NCBI RefSeq assembly: GCF_002234675.1
Contig: NC_019880.2
Span: 19,604,789 to 19,668,788, forward strand
Direction: 5' to 3'
Origin: Oryzias latipes
Lineage: Eukaryota > Chordata > Actinopteri > Beloniformes > Adrianichthyidae
Length of the DNA: 64,000 nt
Both the position numbers and the translations under genes were made by a program. This document shows, one piece after another, positions 32,601 to 41,868 of the stretch (positions are counted from its first letter, which is position 1; each line of letters starts with the position of its first letter). The notes under the pieces are model-generated. The model saw only the letters and a list, made by a program, of their open reading frames with translations, was not told the origin of the DNA and did no database searches.

Positions 32601-35097
32601 AAGTTTTGAGTCTGATTACATCCAAGCGAACCCCGGGACTGGTACCAGGAACCGCACCCTTACCCACCTTTCAAGGTGGTCTCGGTTTGTTTCCAATCGG
32701 ACTGGGCTTCGGTTTGCTGTGAGATTCCTCAGTCTAAATACAATCTGTCCTTGGAGTGGAACAACTGGACCAAAAGGCCACCGTAGCCTGTGGTCACGTC
32801 ATGTAAACACATTTAGAATGTAGCAACAGATGCGCCGCGGACAAATGTGGAGCAACGATTGTCGCATTATCAAAGAGGGAAAAAAGGATCCAACTCCTTG
32901 TTAGGTTTATTTGAACACAGCTAAAAATGTGTTTTACACTCTTTTCTGTGTCTCGTTACACGGCATGAGCTAATGTGACGACATCCTTTTCCTCAAAACG
33001 ATGCCATTGACACCATAGACACTGCAATTCATTAAAATGTGATCAGATGAATGCAGGTTTAAGTTAATTTTTTAACATAATACACATTGCTTCTCATCGT
33101 TTTCCCTACAATCTGTGTCAAACATTTATCAGTGTAGCTTCTTAGACGTCTTCTACTGCATTGCAGTATGCCTCCACCAGATCAAAGCAGCAGTATAAAG
33201 TGTTGTCTGTTGAAACAGGCATTTAAAATTGTTCAGCAAAATATAAAGTTTGAATGAAGGACTGCAGTATAGTTGACTTGCTCCGCCTTCCTAAATCCTG
33301 ACCAGTGAGTGAAGAGATTTTATTCACATGGTTTTGTTTACTAGCTTTGGTTGGAATCAGGAAAGGCCGCTTGACGGCAGTCTGAATACAGAGCAAACGC
33401 AAGGTTGAGTGCTCGATCCGGACCACATGATGCGGACTGGGTCTGGAACAAACTGTTTCCTAGTCTGAATACACTAAGTTGCAACTGAGGCCAAACTGCT
33501 AAAAAACGCGACTTGTACTCTGACAAGTACAGTAGTTGTTTATGTGACAGATTTTTTTATATACTGGTTATAAAGACTTTTTTTTTTTTGTTACTCCACT
33601 AGCAGGTACTTGCTTGTTCTTAGTTTTTAGTAAAATATAAAAAACACAGATGATTATAAATGTCTATCCCATCTTCTCCAAATACCAGCAAGAGGAGTGG
33701 ACCAGCCACAACAACAACCTGTTGAAATTCATTCGCACAAAGACCAAGCCTCACATCTTCTACCTTCCTGGAAAAATGTGCTCCGCATCACAGAAACTCC
33801 TCGAAGAGTCCACCAAGAAACTAAATGGTCAGTCTGGTCTTTTTTTTTTAAAGAAAGAAGCTTTTTTTTTTTAAATTTACAGAATGAGATTATTTATTTG
33901 AAGAAGGCAAATAACGTGACCTTTTTCCTGTTTGGCTTTACCGTTTTCTCCACAGCTGTGTTTGAGGAAAGGCGTGAAGCTTTTGCTGAGCAACTCAACA
34001 AGATGGAGTCACGTCCCCGGCGCCAGATAAACCGCGACCAGGACACCAACACTGCCGCAAGGATGGACCATCCGGCGGAGGGTAAGCCAGCAGGTCAGGC
34101 AGCCAAGTTGACAGGTAAAAGGAGTGTCGCAGAGATGGAGGAGGAGGAAGATGAGGATGAGGAAGGTCAGAGGGAAGGAGATAGAATTGTGATAGAAGGG
34201 GATAATGGGGAGGGAAACAAGGAAATATTAGAAAAAGTAGAAGAGGAGGAAGGGATGGAGTTTAGAGAGGAAGGAAGTGAGAAAAAAGAAGCTGAGGAGG
34301 AGAGGAAGAAAGAGGAGAAGCAAGCAAGCCCAAAGTCAGAGGAAATGGAGGTGGAAATAGAAGCAGAGAAGGAAGAGGAGATGAAGGAAGTCAAAACAGA
34401 TGGCAGACACGGGTTTGTAGACCTACAAGAGAAACCTGTAGAAACCCAGGCTTCTAAACCGAGGGAAAACCGCCAAGAAGCAGCAGATCAGCCCCAACCC
34501 AGCCTCGCTGTAGAGGGTCCACCAGAGCAGCCCCCTCTGACAGAGAACGCACATGCAGCCCAAGAAGCCCAGACATCATCCACAGCTGATGTCCAGGACT
34601 CTGCCAATGAGAATCGGGCAGAGGAGCTCAAATCAACTGAGGCCCCGCAACCGGTGCCCAATTCCCAAGAGGCCCCTGTCGTCAGCCCTAAAAAAGATGA
34701 TGGTGATGGTGACAGGGGGAGGAAGAAGGCCAAGTCAAGTAGACGCCGCAGTAAAAGCTCCTCCTCGTCCTCCTCCGGGTCCTCGTCAGACTCCTCTTCA
34801 AGTGGAAGTTCCTCCTCTTCTTCTGGATCCAGCCGCTCCTCGTCTTCATCATCTTCGTCCTCTAACAGCAGTCACAGCCGCGGTAGAGATGGTGGCAACC
34901 ACAAGAGGCGGCCATCAGAGAAAGGTACAGACAAGAAGAGGGAGGAGAGGAAGAGCACCAAGGGAGGAAGGAGTAGTAGAGGAAAGGACTCCAAAGAATC
35001 AAAGGAGAAGAAGAGGAGGAACGAAGAAGGCAGAGGCAGGTCTTCACGGAGCGAAGGGGAACATAAAGATAGAGATGGGAAGGACAAGAGACGCTGA
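26645..35097 (+). CDS. pnn: Pinin (nine coding exons)
   Basis: Pinin is a nuclear-speckle SR-like protein that joins exon-junction-associated splicing complexes (with RNPS1 and SAP18) and has also been found at desmosomes. Exons are 26645-26757, 27177-27254, 28380-28451, 29297-29366, 30573-30667, 32008-32083, 32153-32308, 33689-33827 and 33956-35097. Phases agree throughout, giving 646 aa (human 717). The N-terminus [20 protein letters not shown], the glycine-loop linker and [16 protein letters not shown] are near-identical to mammals. The memA/coiled-coil block ([20 protein letters not shown] ... [28 protein letters not shown]) spans about residues 140-270. The last exon is a single acidic Glu/Lys-rich stretch, then poly-Ser/RS repeats at about 530-575, and a basic tail ending GKDKRR. 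Several introns host DNA transposon remains. Confidence 0.96.
27471..27902. mobile_element. hAT-like MITE with 8-bp TSD
   Basis: Direct repeats GCCTATAC at 27463-27470 and 27903-27910 flank termini CACATTTGTCAAACTC and, at the other end, GAGTTGGACACCCCTG, the reverse complement of CAGGGGTGTCCAACTC. The interior has GTGGCCC blocks typical of this fish element. It lies in PNN intron 2 and has no transposase. Confidence 0.75.
29807..30247. repeat. hAT-like MITE, degraded
   Basis: It begins CAGTGATTCTTGACCATGGGGCCC and ends TTTTGAGAACCCTG, a layout seen in hAT-derived MITEs whose ends read CAGTGATTCTCAACC / GGTTGAGAACC. The flanks do not form a convincing 8-bp duplication. It lies in PNN intron 4. 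Confidence 0.4.
30694..31907. mobile_element. Non-autonomous DNA element with CAGTAGC(T/C)G termini
   Basis: The left end CAGTAGCTGCGTTTACATG and the reverse complement of the right end, CAGTAGCCGTGGTTACATG, form a terminal inverted repeat of about 19 bp. The 1.2-kb interior has an unusual GC-rich core (about 30940-31400) inside AT-rich arms. No transposase reading frame is recognised, and a target duplication is not clear. It lies wholly within PNN intron 5. Confidence 0.6.
32625..33520. repeat. Degraded interspersed DNA repeat
   Basis: The segments near 32630-32800 (AGCGAACC, GGTCTCGGTTTGTTTCC, CAGTCTAAATAC) and 33370-33480 (TCTGAATAC, CGATCCGGACCACATGATGC, TAGTCTGAATACAC) look like the two ends of a common fish DNA repeat in PNN intron 7. 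Borders are approximate and no terminal repeat or duplication could be fixed. Confidence 0.35.
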
Positions 35098-35604
35098 TGT
35101 GATGCGAGGTTCTGATTTTTAGAAAAAAATTAACGGTGAATGGTAAACAGACGTCCAGTGGTCATCAGTCTTCTGTTTTTAAAACTTGTTTATTTTTTTT
35201 AAAACCATGGGAGGATTTCTCGTGGTTGGGCTTCTTCCTGTTGGGTCTAAATGTCAAATTATTATTTTTTTTTAATTTCTTTTCCAGCTTTTGAACATTC
35301 ATGTAATGTGGTTGGACAAAGCATCCGTCAGCTTGTGTCTGAGCCCTTTTCTAAAGATTTTAGAGAAACGTCATAGCATCTTTGCATCCAATATGTTTGA
35401 ATTGCAGCCCAACATTTGGGAATGAGATGTCTTTTGGGGCTTTGGAAATGTGTTTTACGTGAATGTTGTGGGAAGAGTGACCAATCAAAGGTTGTTAAAA
35501 TGGTTACGAAATTGTTAATCCACTCTGACACTTTGATCTATTTCAAGTGTGACTTGTTTGTTTTGAATTGATTACGAATTTTTTTTACTTGTAATTTGCT
35601 TCAA

Positions 35605-35610
35605 ATTAAA
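35605..35610 (+). terminator. PNN poly(A) signal
   Basis: ATTAAA lies 508 bp after the PNN stop and is followed by GT/T-rich sequence (TGTGAGTGGAAATGTGTTTTC). It is the best candidate 3' end for pinin before the convergent GEMIN2 3' UTR begins. Confidence 0.6.
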
Positions 35611-35764
35611 GTTGAGCTGTGAGTGGAAATGTGTTTTCATTCCTGCTAAATTTTTTTTCAGAGGTTTTGCTTATCAAGCAGTTTCCCTAAACTTTATTGT
35701 GAAATCAAATGTTTCCTTGAGAGGCTTACACTTTAATGAACATCCAAAACATTCTACACAAATC

Positions 35765-35770
35765 TTTATT
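35765..35770 (-). terminator. GEMIN2 poly(A) signal
   Basis: AATAAA on the minus strand, 192 bp beyond the GEMIN2 stop. A second AATAAA lies at 35694-35699. Either places the GEMIN2 3' end within about 150 bp of the PNN poly(A) signal on the other strand. Confidence 0.6.
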
Positions 35771-35961
35771 TTGAAAGTCACAACAGTGAAAGGATAAAAA
35801 ATGAAAAATGCAACGTCTTTTACAAAAATAACTCATGCTTGAAAGAAAACATTTTAGTAAGCGTTCCTTTACCCATAGTTCTTCTCCAACCTTTCTTGGA
35901 AAATTGAGTTCATCACCACAAGAGATGCCAGTCCATAAAAACGGCTAAATACTTCAGAGCT

Positions 35962-38922
35962 TCACTCCTGGTCTGCCAAATCATTTTGTTCAAAGTACCT
36001 GTAAAGTAAAAAAAAATCTGTCAATGTCATGTATATAAAGTTGATATGGATTTATTTTTTTCTGTCCCAAATCTTAAGGCTAAATTAAAATGTACACTGC
36101 CTTGAAAAACTATTAGCTCTACGTATGTGAACTGTCTACATGCCGTTCATAATCTATAGTTTAACAATCTGTCCATTCAGCTTTACACTGTCCAAACTAG
36201 GGCGTTGCAACTTGAGGCCCTGGAGACACACAGCTCTCTAAAGAAAAACATTAAAAAGTTGTAAACTAAAGCAAACTTCATAAGTTATTCACATGGCCTA
36301 AACTATTCTAAAGTTTCTACAATGATAAATGCTTTTTGTGGAGTCATGTTGAAACATGAATCTTTCTTTTCTAAACGGACTAAAAAGTTGGAAGCAACGA
36401 ATTAAGCGTCATCTCTGTATGCTGAAACTAACTGGAATTAAGAAGCGGGGCAAGTCAGCTGCTGGAAAGGATTTCCAATCCACAATGGAATTCACTGAGC
36501 TCATTTTGTGGAAGCAGCCTACGTGACTATTGACCCATGGCCATGAAGTTGATCATGAAAGTCTGACTTGAGTTACTTGAATGTCTGAGGGAATATTTTT
36601 AGAACTGAAGTATTTTTAGTGCAGTTTATGTGAGGTTACCTGGCAGCCAGACAGATGAGGAGGTTGAGGTGAGCGAGTCTGTCGTCATCCTGGCTTTCCT
36701 GTACAACAAATAAATAATAAATTAAACAGAATAAAACTTGTATACAACTTACTGTTAGGATCTAAAAAAAAAAGGCGCTGTGTCTATTGATTTAAAAATG
36801 TGATCAATCTGTAGATATAGTAACTGCAGTTTAAAATACATTATTTAGAAACAGCCTTTAAGTATGTCAAGATGAAAGCAAAATGGAAAAGATACAGTAA
36901 AAAAAAATTCCGAATGGACTTAGTTTCCATTCATAAATCTGTATATATATATATTTTTATGATGTAGGGAATCCAGTGTGGGTTTTTAGGCAAGACCCTT
37001 TGCGCTGCTCCCTATCAGGGTCTCCCTGTGCCTTGAAAATACGGGGTTGTGTGGGGAAGGGCATCCAGCATAAAAACTGCTAAACCGCCTGTGCAAATTC
37101 AGTGAAAGCTGATTCGCTGTTTCAGCCCCTAACAGGATAAGCCGCACGGTGAACACAAAGGGACGTGCAGCTCTAAGACCCAAAGCAGTGTGAAAGTCTT
37201 ACCAGAGTGCTGCGGAGTTGGGCACATCTTCTCGCCAGCTGGCGGATGGAGGAGTGTGCTTCAGGCAGCAATGGCTTCTCCAAGCAGGCCAACAAAGCAT
37301 ACAACCAGCAACCCTTGGAAAACAAAACAACCGTTTATAAAACAGCAGAAAAATTTTCTATGTGGGAAAGCTGATAAATACATCTGTCTTTTAATACCAC
37401 TTGTGTATTTTCAAATCATTTTGTAGCAGTTTGTGGACTAAGAACAATTCACACTTTAAATAAGCTGTAAAATAAATCACCAGGAAATCTAAATAACTTA
37501 CCAACTGAGGGACTAGTTCATGCTCTTCAAACCAGCTAATAAGAACGTCCAGCACCATCAGAGCCGTCGACTGAACACAAAAGAACATCCGTCATCACTG
37601 TTTCTCTTTAAGCAACTGAATCTCCACAAATTCACAAAGGAGAGAGACATTCACCCTTATGGACAGAATGTCAAACATGCTTATAGATAGGGAGGAGGGT
37701 GAGTTGTATGTGGGAATTGTTAGCATGGAGAAACCCCACCCACAATTCCTGTCATCCATGTGTACACACTTAAAGTTTGCCCATATTGCATGGATGAAAA
37801 ATGGTCATATATGAATATACGTGGAAAAAATGAAAAAAAGTTGTGGTCTTTACACAAAATTTTCACAGATGCATTACCAAAAACCACGGAAGAAGTACGA
37901 ATGAACCACGCAAAAAATGCATAAAATCTATAGACAACAAACTGTGCGTGATTATTGCGCTGTTTATATCCAATTCATTCGTGATTTGTGTGTCAATTAT
38001 GTAATTTTAAAGTGATATGTGCGCCGTATACGTGATTGAAAAGTTATACATCGGTGGCACGTGTGTAAAAAGTCTGTTAGATATATGTGGAACGGTCGTT
38101 GAAAGACACAAATTTGCATATGCAGATTTACATAATAATTGTGCATAAACTACGTAGAACACGCATGTACTGCGGAATTTCTTAACGGACCAAAATATGT
38201 AAATAGCTCAAAACTGAATTCACATAAAGACCAAAATTTCATATGAAGAAAATGCAAATGTAAGTAGTGGCTATGTGACATACAAGGCCATCATCAGAAA
38301 ATACCACAAGAACATGTTAAAAACCCAATTTTCATCTGAGTGGGTCTTTACTTCACATTTCACATCCACAAATTGAGATTTTGCCAAATCCCTGCTCCTT
38401 TATGTTCTACATTTTTATAAAGCTTATTTACTCAAAAGAAGATTGAAATTACTTTTTTATCATCTGTTCAGTTAAAAAACAATTACCTGGTTTAGTCTGC
38501 ATACGATGGTTAAGAATGGAGGAAACCCAACCTGAAAAAAAATGAAAACAAACACATCAGTAAAATCTAGTTTTCACGTTGTCCCTCAATGTAACATGCC
38601 TATTAAAGTGCCTTATTTCTGGGGCTGGAGGGGGGCAGTGGAGGCTTCGTTAGTTAGGGGGACCTGGTTGGGCGCCTGGAAGTGGGCAGGTGGGGGTACT
38701 GCATGGTCTTGGGAGAGTTTGGTCGGTGCGGTTGAGGGGGTCTGGCTTGGCTTGGGGAGTGGTCTTTTCAGGGGGGGTTAGGACAGGAGGAGGAGGTGCA
38801 GGCCCAGGTGCAGGAGACCCTGGGCCTGCACCTCTGCACTCTTCTGGTCCTGGGACGGGGTGGGGCAACCCTCTTGGGGTTTGCAGTTGCTCTGGGTGAC
38901 ACCTGCCATGGCTGCAGGATCT

Positions 38923-38957
<35 letters not shown>

Positions 38958-41314
38958 CTGGTAGACTGGTTGGCTCTGTCCTCTGGGAAGGGGGTCCTCC
39001 ATCAGGATGGGACTACAGAGGGTTGGGGTCAGCAATGAGACAATCATGGAGAGCCCTGGCTGGTCAAACTGCCTCGGTCAAGTTGGTGTGCTTTCTTGGC
39101 TCCTCTCTCTTTATGTATGCATAAGTATTTTTGTGTGAGCTGTAGTTGTATCGTGTATGTGTTGACATATGGAATGTGAAGATTTCACACAGGTATGTTT
39201 GTAACATACCTGTTAGCTCCTTTTGACTAATGCCTTAATCTGACAGTAATAATGATAAACCTCCAGCAACTTTTTGCTTTATGATTCTGAATCTACCCCC
39301 ACTCTACTTCTTTGATCATGCTCCAACTTCCTTTAACCCCCCCCCCCTTTTCCCTTTTCAAAACAGGTATACAAACATAATCAATATAAATAAAGTTTAC
39401 CCTCAAATACAGAAGAGTTTAAATAAATATACCCCTTGTGTGTCAGAAGATTCATGACCCCCTATTGTAACAGTAAAATCTCTCAAACACAAGAGGCCTT
39501 CAGCTCTGATCTGTTTGCTCAGCTGTTGGACAGAACAAGTTAACAAAAAAGAAAAAAAGTCTTATTTGAAACTTTTTGTTTCAAAACTTTGGCGTTTAAA
39601 AATTCTAACAACAGTTTAGTTGACAACCTTGCTATAGTCCAGTTCTGCCTCTGGTTTTGCATCTGTGGGGCAGGCTGATGCGCCCAAGTAGATCCTCTCT
39701 CCTAAACAAAACTTCTTCCAGCCCTCCTCATCTGTAAGGTTTGGCTGTAAAAGATCACACTTAAATATTATGCAAATGAGCACCTTTGACCTTTGCTAAC
39801 ATTGCAGCGGGATTTGACATCTTACCATGCGTACATTATTATCCAGAGTCTGGCTGCTCCAATGTTTTCTATTCTTGGTGATGCTCTAGTAAATTAAAAA
39901 ATTAGACATTATAAGCAGAAATATAAGTGAGATATAAAAGCAACACACTGTTCTTTTAGTTTTTCTTACCCGTCTCACGTCAGAAAAATTACTGACTTGT
40001 TGTTGTTGCCAGTGAAGGCTGGGGGAGAAACCTACTGGGGGAGCGTGGCACCCAGCTACCTGAGACAGAAAATATGGTTTTCCAGATTATCATGTCTCTT
40101 GGCTGCAGAGTCAACTATACATGACCTCACCACACAGACAAAGCCTTAACAAATAAAGATTTGACCAAATAAATAGATTTTCACTTACAGATACATGGAC
40201 TGTTTGCTTCTTCTTTAGTTTCTTAGGGTCAATTTGAGCAACCACCACCTCTGGACACATGGACGCTTCCAACCTACATCACAAGGAGGTGAGGGGTCAC
40301 TGGGAAACACAGCTAATATCTTCTCTTCAATTTCTAAAACGAGTCATTCACAGATGTTGAAATCAATAATCTTTTTATTAGAAGAAGTTGAATTTCTTGC
40401 TGCTAAATCTTTTTGGTATTCAACCATGGGTGATTTAAATTGGGAAAAGACTAATACTTCTGTTCATAAATACTGTATTAATATTAAAATAAAATAGGTT
40501 TTATTTTGCTTTCTACCCAGTTAAAGATACACTAAGAAGATTTAAAATAAACAGAACAATTTTGTTTTTTGCCAATCAAGTAAGGAGACAATTTTCATTT
40601 ATTTATTCTTTCTATGTACACCAAGCAATTTTGGTCGGATCTGCGTGAATTTATAACCACAAAATTTAATATAACTCTCTGAATTCTTTTTTTAATGTCA
40701 TATTATATTTTTAATTACATGGTTTGCCCAAAAAGGTAAGTTTTGTTACTGAACTGTTCATTATTTTTGGGACATTCCTCATTCATACATATAAGCAGTC
40801 CATATTGAAGGCGACAAGAACATTTGATATTTTAAAGAAACGGCATATTATATTTTATTTACTTATATTCTATGTTCAAAAATAATTGGACTGGACTGAT
40901 TATTAAAGTACAGGTGGCACGTGTTGTGCAACCTGTGTAGTGTTTTCTTTTACCTATATTATTCTATTCAGTTAATACAATAAGTATTGATAATAAAGTT
41001 TGTTGAAAAGAAACAACAGAAACACTTAAATATACTAAGTGGAGAGCTAATTCCACGGTTCGATACATAGACTGTAAATAGGAACTTTGGTTTTATACAA
41101 TTTTTTTTATACCAATGCTTTGCTATTCTAAAGCATTTTAATTATGAAAACACTGGCTTTCCACTTTAATGAGAACAGAAGGGAGAACTTACTGGACCTG
41201 TCGCAAGTACTCCTGGGGGTTCCTCGGTGGACCGCTGAGGTCTACGTGCTCGGTGTCTTGTCCTAACTCCACCGGAAGCAGCCTTGGCATTAACTCCTCA
41301 ACATCCGACTTCAT
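35962..41314 (-). CDS. gemin2: Gemin2 / SIP1, SMN-complex subunit (ten coding exons)
   Basis: Gemin2 binds SMN and wraps the Sm pentamer during spliceosomal snRNP assembly. Minus-strand exons in order are 41193-41314, 40189-40273, 39970-40059, 39826-39885, 39628-39744, 38487-38531, 37502-37570, 37203-37313, 36640-36698 and 35962-35998. All phases join, giving 264 aa (human 280). Conserved blocks are [110 protein letters not shown] and [12 protein letters not shown]. The start is the only upstream ATG in frame with the conserved VEELMPRL block. Exon 5 uses a weak donor (AAG|GTTGTC), and the intron after it holds a GC-rich repeat. The gene is head-to-head with MIA2 and tail-to-tail with PNN. 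Confidence 0.95.
36965..37175. repeat. SINE-like fragment related to RTE ends
   Basis: In GEMIN2 intron 8, GGGTTGTGTGGGGAAGGGCATCCAGCATAAAA and then GATTCGCTGTTTCAGCCCCTAACAGG follow the order of the 5' and 3' terminal segments of the RTE element at 20726-23858 (GGTTGCGTCAGGAAGGGCATCCGGCGTAAAA; CGCTGTGGCGACCCCTGATGGG). It is probably a SINE-like or internally deleted RTE derivative. It is non-coding and degenerate. Confidence 0.5.
38290..38352 (+). repeat. TTAA-MITE 3' end fragment
   Basis: AACATGTTAAAAACCCAATT followed by TCATCTGAGTGGGTCTTTA matches the right end of the MITE copies at 47470-47532 and 56520-56589. Only this terminal piece is present, in GEMIN2 intron 6. Confidence 0.5.
38620..39545 (+). 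repeat. GC-rich interspersed repeat, copy 2, with 35-bp poly-G
   Basis: This fills most of GEMIN2 intron 5. It has a G-rich 5' half with an unbroken run of 35 G at 38923-38957, then AT-rich and poly-C parts, and the CAACACAAGAGGCC tail shared with 1-835. On the GEMIN2 transcript the poly-G reads as poly-C. Open frames in the G-rich part are compositional. The poly-G tract may be a site of assembly length error. Confidence 0.75.
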
Positions 41315-41868
41315 TTTCCGCTAATAATGTAAAACTCTTAAGCGAAATCAGGACATTAAAACGAAGACTAGGCAGATGCTAGTATTTACTGTTGTCCAAC
41401 AAGCGCCATTTTGTTTTTCAAACTAGATTTGATGACGCCAATTTTGTGCGCGAGGCGAGATTTGTTTCCATAGTGACGTGACAGCGCCTGAAACTTTGGC
41501 AGCGACAAGGAACGAAGTCCACGAGCATTTTATGTTGCGCATTTAAACACGTTTATTATACCTCAATTCAACCGCAGAAGCTGTTTAATAAATAAAAAAA
41601 TTTCAAATCAAGTTGGTGAATGAAAAAAATAAACTTTTGACATTAGAGCTAAATTGTTTTGTTCTGCAATCAGGTTACGAGCAACGTTGTTAATTATTAG
41701 CTTCATGCTAGCGTTATATCTTATCTCCATTCTTTCGTTTACCACTAGTGAGGTTTCATGAGAGAAACAGCACAGAGTCAATGTCCACTTTCCTGAACAG
41801 CAGGTCAAAGGGATTTCTTCTCAAATATGGGACTTTTTCTATGATACACTCCAGCTAAAGCACCCAAA
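41315..41868. promoter_or_regulatory. Divergent GEMIN2 / MIA2 promoter
   Basis: 554 bp separate the two start codons. The GEMIN2 side has GC-rich sequence with AAAATGGCGC on the minus strand (41403-41412, YY1-like) and a CRE-like TGACGTGA at 41474-41481. The MIA2 side is AT-rich, and no TATA box is certain. The layout suggests a shared promoter, but separate start sites cannot be placed from sequence. Confidence 0.5.

Noticed and set aside
34553..35122. 189-codon plus-strand frame overlapping the last PNN exon
   Set aside because: It is the +1 frame of the repetitive acidic/RS coding region; no splice or start context supports it.
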